NCBI GenBank assembly: GCA_025935735.1
Contig: JAICUS010000406.1
Coordinates: 1-5,640, forward strand
Length of the DNA stretch: 5,640 nucleotides
Reading direction: 5' to 3'
From: Solirubrobacteraceae bacterium
GTDB lineage: Bacteria > Actinomycetota > Thermoleophilia > Solirubrobacterales > Solirubrobacteraceae
Shown here: positions 1 through 5,626 of the stretch, in pieces
How positions within the stretch are numbered: the first letter of the stretch is position 1
How the letters are laid out: each line of letters opens with the position of its first letter
The notes under the pieces: model-generated
The model's database searches: none
Told to the model about the DNA's origin: nothing
What the model saw: only the letters and a program-made list of their open reading frames with translations
Made by a program: the position numbers and the translations under genes

Positions 1-1
1 C

Positions 2-559
2 CAGCGATCCCCGCGCAACGGCGTCGACGTCCCGACGTTGTTCGCCACCCTCGACGCGGTGAAGGCCGCGCCGCAGATCGCCCAGTTCCAGTTCCGGGCC
101 CGCAACGACTGGGTCAGCGGCACCCACAGCCGCTCGATGATCCACGGATTCTACGGCGCCGCGCAGGAGGACACGTCCCGCCCGGAGCCGTTCGAGTACG
201 ACGCCGACCACCCGCCCGTGCTGGTCGGATCGAACCACGGCCCGACCCCGGTGGAGTTCCTGCTGCACGCGATCGCCGCCTGCCTCACCGCGGGCCTGGC
301 GAACATCGCCGCCGCCCGCGGCATCACGCTGCGCCGGGTGTCCTCGACCGTCGAGGGCGACATCGACCTGCTCGGCATCCTCGGGCTGTCCGACCAGGTC
401 CGCAACGGCTACAGGCAGATCCGCGTGCGGTTCGAGGTCGACGGCGACGCGTCCCCCGAGGAGCTGGCCGCGCTCGTGGAACGGTCCCGCCTCCGCTCCG
501 CCGTCTACGACGTGCTGGCCAACGGCACCGATGTCCAGGTCGACGTCAGCACCCGCTGA
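2..559 (+). CDS. OsmC family protein (5' end outside window)
   Basis: The reading frame is open from the first bases of the window; the TTG at position 38 is only an internal codon. The residues before it (RNGVDVPTLFATLDAVKAAP) match the usual N-terminal region of the longer OsmC-family proteins, so the true start lies upstream. Family features seen are an FRARNDW segment, the SRSMIHGFYG strand, GSNHGPTPVEFLLHAIAACL with the family cysteine (codon 281-283), and the LGLSDQVRNGYRQIRV segment. OsmC/Ohr enzymes are cytoplasmic dimers that reduce organic peroxides with a cysteine pair. Here the first cysteine is present, but the place of the usual C-P-V near the C-terminus reads S-A-V (codons 497-505), and no other cysteine is visible. 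Classical two-cysteine peroxidase chemistry is therefore doubtful, as in other single-Cys members of this subfamily. Its end overlaps or abuts the flavoenzyme gene, which suggests co-transcription. Family assignment is firm; the function is inferred and weak. Confidence 0.9.
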   Translation, partial: QRSPRNGVDVPTLFATLDAVKAAPQIAQFQFRARNDWVSGTHSRSMIHGFYGAAQEDTSRPEPFEYDADHPPVLVGSNHGPTPVEFLLHAIAACLTAGLANIAAARGITLRRVSSTVEGDIDLLGILGLSDQVRNGYRQIRVRFEVDGDASPEELAALVERSRLRSAVYDVLANGTDVQVDVSTR

Positions 560-1829
560 TGCCGGTGCCCCCATCCGGCCGGTCCGGGACCCGGGCCGAC
601 CGGCAGCGGGGAGACTCGACATCACCACGCAGGGCTCCGCCCGCCGCCGGCCGCGCGCCGATCGCGGCTGGGACGCCGTCGTCGTCGGCGCACGCGTCGC
701 CGGCGCGTCGACCGCCCTCCTGCTCGCCCGCGCCGGCCTGCGGGTGCTGGTCGTCGATCGCGCCCGCCGCGGCTCGGACACCCTGTCCACCCACGCGCTC
801 ATGCGCGGCGGCGTCCTCCAGCTGCGGCGATGGGGCCTGCTCGATCGGGTGGCGGCGACCGGCGTGCCGCCGGTCCGGCGGGTGACGTTCCACTACGGCC
901 GCGACGTCATGCCGGTCTCGCTGAAGCCGTACGCCGGCGTCGATGCCCTGTACGCACCGCGCCGCACGGTTCTGGACTCGATACTGGTGGACGCCGCCGA
1001 GGAGGCGGGAGCGCGATTCGGTTTCGGCTCCGCCGTGATCGACCTTGCCCGTAACGGCGCCGGCCGAGCGGTCGGTGTGGTCGTGCGTGACCGCGGCGGG
1101 ACCATCCGAACCGAGCCGGCGCGGCTCGTCGTCGGCGCCGACGGACGCGGCTCCCTGGTGGCCACCCGGGTCGCCGCCGCGAGCATCGCGACCGGCGCTC
1201 ACGCCCCGGCGTACGCCTACGGCTACTGGCCCGCTCCGGACCTGGACGGCTACCACTGGTACTACGGTGACGGGCTCTCGGTCGGAGCCATCCCCACGAA
1301 CGACGAGCTCGCGTGCGTGTTCGTCGGTGCCCCACCGGCGGTGCTCGCCCGCGCGACGCGCGACCGCCCCCTGGCGGACGCGCACCGCACGCTGCTGGCG
1401 GCCCTGGGCGACGATCTCGCCGAGTTCGCCGCGGCGCCGCCAGTCGGCCCGGTGCGGTTCTTCCGGGGGCTGCCGGCGCGGCTGCGTCGTGCGTACGGGC
1501 CTGGTTGGGCACTGGTCGGTGACGCCGGCTGGTGGAAGGACCCGCTGTCCACGCACGGGATCACCGACGCCCTGCGCGACGCGGAGCTGCTGGCCACTGC
1601 TGTCGTCGCCGGGTCGGCTTCGGAGCGCGCTGCCGGCGTCGCGTTGGCCGGCTACCAGGCGCAGCGTGATCGCGCGGCCCTGGCGATGCATCCCGTCGTC
1701 GACCGCCTCGCCTCCCACGAATGGGGTCCCACCGAGGCGCGGAGGCTCCTGCGGCAGCTGTCCTCGGTCATGGCCGACGAGGTCGAAGCGATTCTCGGCT
1801 TCGGCTCCGCACCTGCGCGTACCGCTTGA
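531..1829 (+). CDS. FAD-dependent oxidoreductase (PHBH-like / geranylgeranyl-reductase-like fold)
   Basis: This is a 432-residue flavoprotein when read from the ATG at 531. The FAD-binding Rossmann motif is VVVGARVAGAS (residues 50-60), the GARxAG variant in which Arg replaces the middle Gly of GxGxxG. It ends in LVVDRA with Asp76. A SDTLSTH segment follows (82-88), then the second FAD motif VVGADGRGS (200-208) and the ribityl/pyrophosphate motif WALVGDAG (327-334) followed by KDPLSTHGITDALRDAELL. These are the three signature motifs of group A flavin monooxygenases and related reductases. The protein has no signal peptide or membrane segment and should be cytosolic. The substrate cannot be inferred. 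The first ~45 residues are Arg/Pro-rich and precede the Rossmann fold, so the start is uncertain: 531 lies inside the OsmC gene (29-bp overlap) with no clear Shine-Dalgarno, and there is no ATG, GTG or TTG in frame between it and the fold. A Shine-Dalgarno sits before an ATC at 621. The tight coupling suggests an operon with the OsmC gene. Confidence 0.9.
   Translation: MSRSTSAPADAGAPIRPVRDPGRPAAGRLDITTQGSARRRPRADRGWDAVVVGARVAGASTALLLARAGLRVLVVDRARRGSDTLSTHALMRGGVLQLRRWGLLDRVAATGVPPVRRVTFHYGRDVMPVSLKPYAGVDALYAPRRTVLDSILVDAAEEAGARFGFGSAVIDLARNGAGRAVGVVVRDRGGTIRTEPARLVVGADGRGSLVATRVAAASIATGAHAPAYAYGYWPAPDLDGYHWYYGDGLSVGAIPTNDELACVFVGAPPAVLARATRDRPLADAHRTLLAALGDDLAEFAAAPPVGPVRFFRGLPARLRRAYGPGWALVGDAGWWKDPLSTHGITDALRDAELLATAVVAGSASERAAGVALAGYQAQRDRAALAMHPVVDRLASHEWGPTEARRLLRQLSSVMADEVEAILGFGSAPARTA
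608..623 (+). promoter_or_regulatory. Shine-Dalgarno-like GGGGAGA before an ATC codon (possible alternative start of the flavoenzyme)
   Basis: GGGGAGA occupies 608-614 and is followed after six bases by ATC (621-623), in frame with the flavoenzyme. Starting there would remove 30 residues of Arg/Pro-rich extension and the overlap with the OsmC gene, leaving about 17 residues before the Rossmann motif. ATC is a very rare initiator, so this is only an alternative. A chance purine run in GC-rich DNA explains it equally well. Confidence 0.25.
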
Positions 1830-1830
1830 C

Positions 1831-1853
1831 GGCGGACGTCCGCTGGGCGGACG
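1831..1853 (+). repeat. Clustered inverted/direct repeat (GGCGGACG) between flavoenzyme and regulator
   Basis: Just after the flavoenzyme stop, GCGGACG occurs three times in 22 bases: forward at 1832-1838, reversed at 1837-1843 and forward at 1847-1853. The first two form a perfect 12-bp palindrome, GCGGACGTCCGC (1832-1843). The last two form a 7-bp perfect stem with a 3-base loop, CGTCCGC-TGG-GCGGACG (1837-1853). GGCGGACG is also a direct repeat at 1831 and 1846, 15 bases apart. No T-run follows, so a classical terminator is unlikely. A TANNNT hexamer (TACATT, 1860-1865) lies six bases downstream and could be a -10 box. Possible roles are an operator for autoregulation of the downstream regulator, or an RNA hairpin that sets relative expression. 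Either role is inference. Confidence 0.55.
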
Positions 1854-1882
1854 CGGGTCTACATTCGCAGCGGGAGGGCCGT

Positions 1883-1887
1883 GGAGG
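1883..1887 (+). promoter_or_regulatory. Ribosome binding site GGAGG that fixes the regulator start
   Basis: GGAGG lies four bases before the ATG at 1892. The frame is open upstream to 1721, but only the 1892 start has a strong Shine-Dalgarno, and it begins the protein directly at the conserved winged-helix opening MRVEIDLLGGFAV. The 57 residues upstream in that frame are out-of-frame flavoenzyme sequence. Confidence 0.85.
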
Positions 1888-1891
1888 AACG

Positions 1892-4800
1892 ATGCGCGTC
1901 GAGATCGACCTGCTGGGCGGCTTCGCCGTCCGGGTCGACGGACGGCCGGTCCCGTCCGGGGAGTGGCGCCGTCGCCACGCGGCGGCGCTGGTGAAGCTCC
2001 TCGCACTGGCGCCGCGCCGGACGCTGCACCGCGAGCAGGTCATCGACGCGCTGTGGCCCGACACCAGCGTCGACGTGGCGGCGCCCCGGTTGTATAAGGC
2101 CGCGCACTATGCGCGGCGCGTGCTGGGCGATCCGCGGTCGGTGGTCCTCGCGGCGGACACGGTGGCTCTCTTCCCCGCCGCCGACCTGGTGGTGGACGCC
2201 GAGACGTTCGAGCGGCGCGCGCGGCAGGCGCTCTCCGCCGGCGACGGGCCGGCTGCGCAGGGTGCGGCCGCCGCAGCGGACCTGTACCGCGGGGACCTGC
2301 TGCCCGATGACCCGTACGAAGCGTGGCTGGACGCGCCTCGGGATCGGCTCCGCCAGATGCATCGCGAGCTGCTGCGCCGCGCCGGTCGGTGGGCTGACCT
2401 CGCCCGCACCGACCCTGCGGACGAGGAGGCGAGCCTGGCCCTCGCGAGGCGGCTCGCCGACGACGGCGACCGACGCGGCGCGCTGCGGCAGTTGGAACGG
2501 TTGGCGCGGGCGCTGCGCGGCGAGCTCGGCGTCGGGCCCGGGCGCGCGGTCGCCGCACTCCGCGCCGAACTTCTCGCTCTCGACGCTCCCCAGCCCGAGA
2601 GCCATCGGTGGCGGGTGCGACCGCCGCTCGGTCGGGATCCAGAGCTCGGCCGCATCGACCGGCTGATCGCCGCGGCGACCGCGGGCCACGGCCGAACCCT
2701 GTTCGTCTCCGGGCCACCGGGCATCGGCAAGACCGCGGTGCTGCGGTGGCTCGACCACCGCGCCGAGGAGCGCGGCCTGCGCGTCGGCATCGGAACGGCC
2801 GCCGCGATCGAGGGCGCCTGGCCGTACGCGCCGGTCCTGGAAGCGGTCGCCGACCTCTGCCGGCGCCACCCCGCACTGCTGGACGGCCTGGCCGACGAGT
2901 ACCGGGTGGAGATCGAGGGGGCGCTGCGCGGCACCGCCGCGGGGTGGACCGGCGAGAGCCGCCACCAGCGGTTGTTCGTCAGCACCGCCGAGTTGCTGCG
3001 GCTCGCGTCCGCCGGCGGCGGTGCGGTTCTCGTCGTCGACGACGCCCACGACGCCGATGAGGCCAGTCTGCGGCTGTTGCACTACCTGTCCCGCGGTGCG
3101 GTCGGCGAGCGGATCGTCATCGTGGTCGCGCACCGTCCCTGGCCGCTGAGACCGGCGATGGACGCGATGCGCCGCAGTCTGATCGGCCGCGGCACGTCGG
3201 TGCCGCTCGACCTCGGCCCGTTGGCCGACGAGGACATCGAGCGGCTGGCCGGTCGGATCGTCGGGCACGACGCGGTGCTGCTCGAGCGGGTCGTGAAGCT
3301 TGCCGGCGGCAACCCGTTCGTGGCTCTCGAGCTCGCGCGCTCCGCCGAGGCCGCGGATGAGCGCACCGGCCCGATGGGCACGCTGGTGCTCCGCGGGCTG
3401 GGGGAGGAGACGATCGCTGCGCTCACGAGGGTGTCCGTGCTGGGTTCGGCGTTCGACACCGACGAGTACGTGGCGCTGTCCGGCGTCGGCGAGGAACGGG
3501 CGTACGCGCTGCTCGACGAGGCCCTCGCTGCGGGCGCGGTCGAGCGGACCGGTGCTGGCTACCGTTTCCGCCACTCGCTCGTGCGAGACGCTCTGCTGGA
3601 CGGATTGCCGCCGCACCGGCTGCTCCCGCTGCACCGCCGGGCCGCCGAAGGGCTGCGGGGCCTGGGCGCGTCCCCGGCGCGGATCGGCCACCAGCTGTTG
3701 CAGGCCGGCGATGTCCGCGCCGCCGCGCCGTTCCTGCTCGAGGCCGCCCGCACCGAGGCGGCCATCGGGGCATACCGCGACGCGCTCGCGCTGATCGATG
3801 CGGTACGCCAAGACGCCCCTGGACCGGAGCGGGCGCCGCTGCTGGCCCTGCGCGCGGACATGCTCATGGCGACCGGGGACGCCGGGGCCGTCCTCGCCTA
3901 CCGGGAGGCGCTGGCTGCCACCGCCGACCCGGCCGAGTGGCGGCTGCTGTCGCCGCGGCTGGCCCGGGCCGCCACGTTCGCCGGCGACTACGCGACCGCG
4001 GCCGAGGCGCTCGACGGGCTGGAACCGGACGGGTCGGCAGGCGACGCGGCGCTGCTGCTCCAGCGCGGGCTGCTGGCCTACCACAACGGTGATCTCGGCG
4101 CGGCCGAGGTCGCCGCCGACGAGGCGCGCCGTCGCCTAGGGGTGGCTGACCCGGGCGACTGGCGGATGTACGACCTGATCTCCCTCCAGGGCCTCCTCGC
4201 GCACCTGCGCGGCCAGTGGTTCCCGCGGCTGGCTGTGGAGCTGCGCGCCGGCGCGGAGCGGCCGGACCTGGCGCGGTCGATGTTCGACAGCCACCTGTGC
4301 GTGGCGGAATTCCTGCTCTACGGGCCCACACCGTACGAGGAGGTGCTTGCCCTCGCGGCCACCCTCCGCGAGTCCGCGCGCCGGTCCGGCGTGCTGCGAG
4401 CCGTCGCGTTCGCCACCGCGCTGCATGGCGAAGCCGCCCTTCTCTCGGGCGACCTGGCCCTCGCGGACTCGGAGCTCACCGAAGCCGCCCAGCTGCACCA
4501 CGACATCGGCTCCACCGCCGGGGAGTCCCACAGCCTGCAGCGGCTCGCCGAGGTCCACCTCGCCCGCGGCGACCGCGCCGAGGCAACCCGGTTGCTGCGA
4601 CGGGCGCTCCCGCTGGCCCGGTGGTCCGCGATCGCGTTGCACCTCGTGCAGCGCGTGTACGGGACGATGATCCGCGCCGCGCCGGACGTCGAGAGCGCCC
4701 GGGCGGTCGTGGACCAGGCCACTGCCGCCCTCGGCCAGGAAGACTCGTGCACCTTCTGCAACATCATGCTTGCCGTGCCGGCCGCGGTGGCCTGCGCCGA

Positions 4801-5020
4801 CGCCGGAGACCTCGACGACGCCCGGCGGCACCTCACCGCCGCCGAGCGGTCCGCGAAGCTGTGGCGGGGAACCGCGTGGCAGGCGGCGATCGCCGAGGCC
4901 CGGGCGCACCTGCACCGGGCCGAGGGCGACCGCGAGGCCGCGCGCCGAGCGCTGCTGGAGGCCGCAGATCTCTTCGCCGCCGCAGGCCAACCGCTCGACG
5001 CCAGTCGCTGCCTGGCCTGA
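1892..5020 (+). CDS. BTAD-domain transcriptional regulator with P-loop ATPase and TPR-like sensor region (AfsR/SARP-related)
   Basis: This is a 1042-residue protein. Residues 1-95 are an OmpR-like winged helix (LLGGFAVRVDGRPV, then LHREQVIDALWPD and a KAAHYARRVLGD helix). Residues 98-230 form a BTAD domain (DLYRGDLLPDDPYEAWLDAPRD, then LERLARALRGELGVGPG). An AAA/STAND-type ATPase begins near 247, with Walker A GPPGIGKT (274-281), Walker B VLVVDDAHDAD (379-389) and GGNPFVALEL (472-481). A FRHSLVRDALL segment follows (559-569), and from about 600 to the end there are Ala/Leu-rich helical pairs of TPR type. Such proteins act as nucleotide-controlled activators that bind DNA through the N-terminal winged helix. 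Unlike the LAL/LuxR-type relatives, this one stops at LDASRCLA with no C-terminal LuxR helix-turn-helix. The sensor half carries C953-T-F-C956 plus C803, C968 and C1040. Its position behind the OsmC and flavoenzyme genes suggests it controls them. The ligand is unknown. Confidence 0.92.
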   Translation: MRVEIDLLGGFAVRVDGRPVPSGEWRRRHAAALVKLLALAPRRTLHREQVIDALWPDTSVDVAAPRLYKAAHYARRVLGDPRSVVLAADTVALFPAADLVVDAETFERRARQALSAGDGPAAQGAAAAADLYRGDLLPDDPYEAWLDAPRDRLRQMHRELLRRAGRWADLARTDPADEEASLALARRLADDGDRRGALRQLERLARALRGELGVGPGRAVAALRAELLALDAPQPESHRWRVRPPLGRDPELGRIDRLIAAATAGHGRTLFVSGPPGIGKTAVLRWLDHRAEERGLRVGIGTAAAIEGAWPYAPVLEAVADLCRRHPALLDGLADEYRVEIEGALRGTAAGWTGESRHQRLFVSTAELLRLASAGGGAVLVVDDAHDADEASLRLLHYLSRGAVGERIVIVVAHRPWPLRPAMDAMRRSLIGRGTSVPLDLGPLADEDIERLAGRIVGHDAVLLERVVKLAGGNPFVALELARSAEAADERTGPMGTLVLRGLGEETIAALTRVSVLGSAFDTDEYVALSGVGEERAYALLDEALAAGAVERTGAGYRFRHSLVRDALLDGLPPHRLLPLHRRAAEGLRGLGASPARIGHQLLQAGDVRAAAPFLLEAARTEAAIGAYRDALALIDAVRQDAPGPERAPLLALRADMLMATGDAGAVLAYREALAATADPAEWRLLSPRLARAATFAGDYATAAEALDGLEPDGSAGDAALLLQRGLLAYHNGDLGAAEVAADEARRRLGVADPGDWRMYDLISLQGLLAHLRGQWFPRLAVELRAGAERPDLARSMFDSHLCVAEFLLYGPTPYEEVLALAATLRESARRSGVLRAVAFATALHGEAALLSGDLALADSELTEAAQLHHDIGSTAGESHSLQRLAEVHLARGDRAEATRLLRRALPLARWSAIALHLVQRVYGTMIRAAPDVESARAVVDQATAALGQEDSCTFCNIMLAVPAAVACADAGDLDDARRHLTAAERSAKLWRGTAWQAAIAEARAHLHRAEGDREAARRALLEAADLFAAAGQPLDASRCLA

Positions 5021-5045
5021 CGAGCAACCGCCGACAGGAAGCGAC

Positions 5046-5070
5046 GCCGCCGTCAGGCGCGTCAGGCGGC
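5046..5070. terminator. Possible bidirectional terminator hairpin with 9-bp tandem repeat in the convergent gap
   Basis: The gap between the converging regulator and membrane-protein genes is only 41 bp. A GCCGCC (5046-5051) can pair with GGCGGC (5065-5070) around a 13-base loop, and the stem runs into the last codons of the minus gene. Inside it, CGTCAGGCG is repeated head to tail without spacing (5051-5059 and 5060-5068), and the second copy contains the minus gene's stop codon. There is no T-run on either strand and the stem is short for its loop, so terminator activity is only a possibility. Nothing else is seen in the gap. Confidence 0.3.
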
Positions 5071-5538
5071 CAGGCGGTCGTAGGTGCGCTGGATCGTCTT
5101 CGCGCCGCAGCCCCCCGGGATGCGGGGCACCACGGTGCGCGACGGGTCGCCGGCCCACCGGGCGGCCGCGAGATGGGAGACGAGCGCGGGCAGCATGCCG
5201 ATCGCCGGCCACACCGGCCAGAAGTAGTAGTCGGCGCCGGTCGCGACCCAGATCGCGACCATCAGCAGCACCAAGCCTGCGTAGCCAACCAGGTGGGCAC
5301 GGGCGATCGCGCGCGTCCGGGACCGGACCCGCGGGTCGACCGGCGCCAACCGGCGGCCGCCGTCGGGCAGGTCGGCCGTCAGCGGCGCCAGGTCCGCCAC
5401 GTACGTCGCCCCGTAGACCTGGGCCAACCGCTCGTCGACCTCGGCCAGCGTCAGCAGGCCCTGCCCGGCGGCACCGCGCAGGATCGCGGCGACCCGCTCC
5501 CGATCGGCGTCCGACGCCCGGACCGGCGACTGAGCCAT
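5062..5538 (-). CDS. DUF1707 and 2TM-domain membrane protein
   Basis: This is a 158-residue protein of unknown function. Residues 7-58 are a DUF1707 (SHOCT-like) domain, recognisable from RASDADRERVAAILRGAAG, then LTLAEVDERLAQVYGA and LAPLTADLP. A basic linker (RVRSRTRAIARAH) leads into two hydrophobic segments at about 83-100 and 107-124, joined by a short turn with YYFWPVWP, which is the pattern of the 2TM domain. The two helices should form an inner-membrane hairpin with the DUF1707 part in the cytoplasm, where the Arg-rich linker fits the positive-inside rule. A 34-residue tail ends in GAKTIQRTYDRLAA. The ATG at 5538 is supported by a GGGAGG Shine-Dalgarno five bases upstream. The gene converges on the regulator and is divergent from a truncated plus-strand gene. 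DUF1707 is widespread in actinobacteria and has no established biochemical role. Confidence 0.9.
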   Translation of the reverse strand: MAQSPVRASDADRERVAAILRGAAGQGLLTLAEVDERLAQVYGATYVADLAPLTADLPDGGRRLAPVDPRVRSRTRAIARAHLVGYAGLVLLMVAIWVATGADYYFWPVWPAIGMLPALVSHLAAARWAGDPSRTVVPRIPGGCGAKTIQRTYDRLAA

Positions 5539-5543
5539 GACGG

Positions 5544-5549
5544 CCTCCC
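5544..5549 (-). promoter_or_regulatory. Ribosome binding site GGGAGG of the DUF1707 gene
   Basis: Read on the minus strand, GGGAGG lies five bases before the ATG at 5538-5536. It confirms this start, which also places the DUF1707 domain at the usual distance from the N-terminus. Confidence 0.85.
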
Positions 5550-5571
5550 GTTCAAGTTGGCGATGTTCGTA

Positions 5572-5592
5572 CTAGTAAACAGTATTCACTAG
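5572..5592. promoter_or_regulatory. 21-bp near-palindromic operator, TetR-like
   Basis: CTAGT-AAACAGTATTC-ACTAG is symmetric about the G at 5582. Eight of ten base pairs are complementary, including all five at each outer edge. Length, AT content relative to the surroundings and the GTGAATAC/GTTTAC halves (minus-strand reading) resemble operators of TetR-family repressors, though other dimeric repressors are possible. It covers the -10 box of the minus-strand promoter and lies just upstream of the core promoter of the divergent plus-strand gene, so one bound dimer could affect both. The repressor is not in the window; the truncated neighbour is a candidate. Confidence 0.65.
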
Positions 5593-5608
5593 AGTACCCA
5601 TCTGTCAA
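5579..5608 (-). promoter_or_regulatory. Sigma-70-like promoter of the DUF1707 gene
   Basis: On the minus strand a perfect -35 box, TTGACA (5608-5603), is followed after 18 bases by TACTGT (5584-5579), which fits the TANNNT -10 pattern. Transcription would start near 5572, giving a leader of about 34 bases that contains the Shine-Dalgarno. The near-palindromic operator overlaps the -10 box, which suggests repression by occlusion. Confidence 0.65.
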
Positions 5609-5614
5609 ACCTCC

Positions 5615-5620
5615 TAGGGT
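5615..5620 (+). promoter_or_regulatory. Candidate -10 box (TAGGGT) of the truncated plus-strand gene
   Basis: TAGGGT fits TANNNT, and its last base is seven positions before the GTG at 5627. Transcription could therefore begin on the start codon itself, giving a leaderless mRNA of a kind common in actinobacteria. No convincing -35 box is seen. The overlapping AGGGTGG (5616-5622) could instead serve as a weak Shine-Dalgarno for the same GTG, so the two readings compete. Confidence 0.35.
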
Positions 5621-5626
5621 GGGCCG

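Noticed and set aside
1721..1891. Upstream extension of the regulator frame to 1721
   Set aside because: It overlaps the flavoenzyme in another frame and has no ribosome binding site, whereas GGAGG sits directly before the ATG at 1892.
546..2006. Long open frame on the minus strand opposite the flavoenzyme
   Set aside because: It is a product of extreme third-position GC. The translation is Arg/Gly/Pro-rich with no recognisable domain, while the plus strand encodes a clear flavoprotein.
1859..4084. 741-codon open frame on the minus strand opposite the regulator
   Set aside because: It mirrors codons of an unambiguous regulator with intact Walker motifs. Its composition (Gln, Arg, Gly, Pro) is typical of antisense translation and no family is recognisable.
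4216..5592. Plus-strand open frame running through the regulator's end and across the DUF1707 gene
   Set aside because: It is Arg/Pro/Gly-rich without domain sense, out of frame with the regulator and antisense to a well-supported membrane protein.
5572..5601. Nine-residue open frame on the minus strand (MGTLVNTVY) with AGGAGG at 5615-5610, eight bases before its ATG
   Set aside because: The Shine-Dalgarno is good, but the frame coincides with the -35/-10 boxes and the operator. If that promoter is real, transcription starts downstream of this frame. It would matter only if a further upstream start existed.
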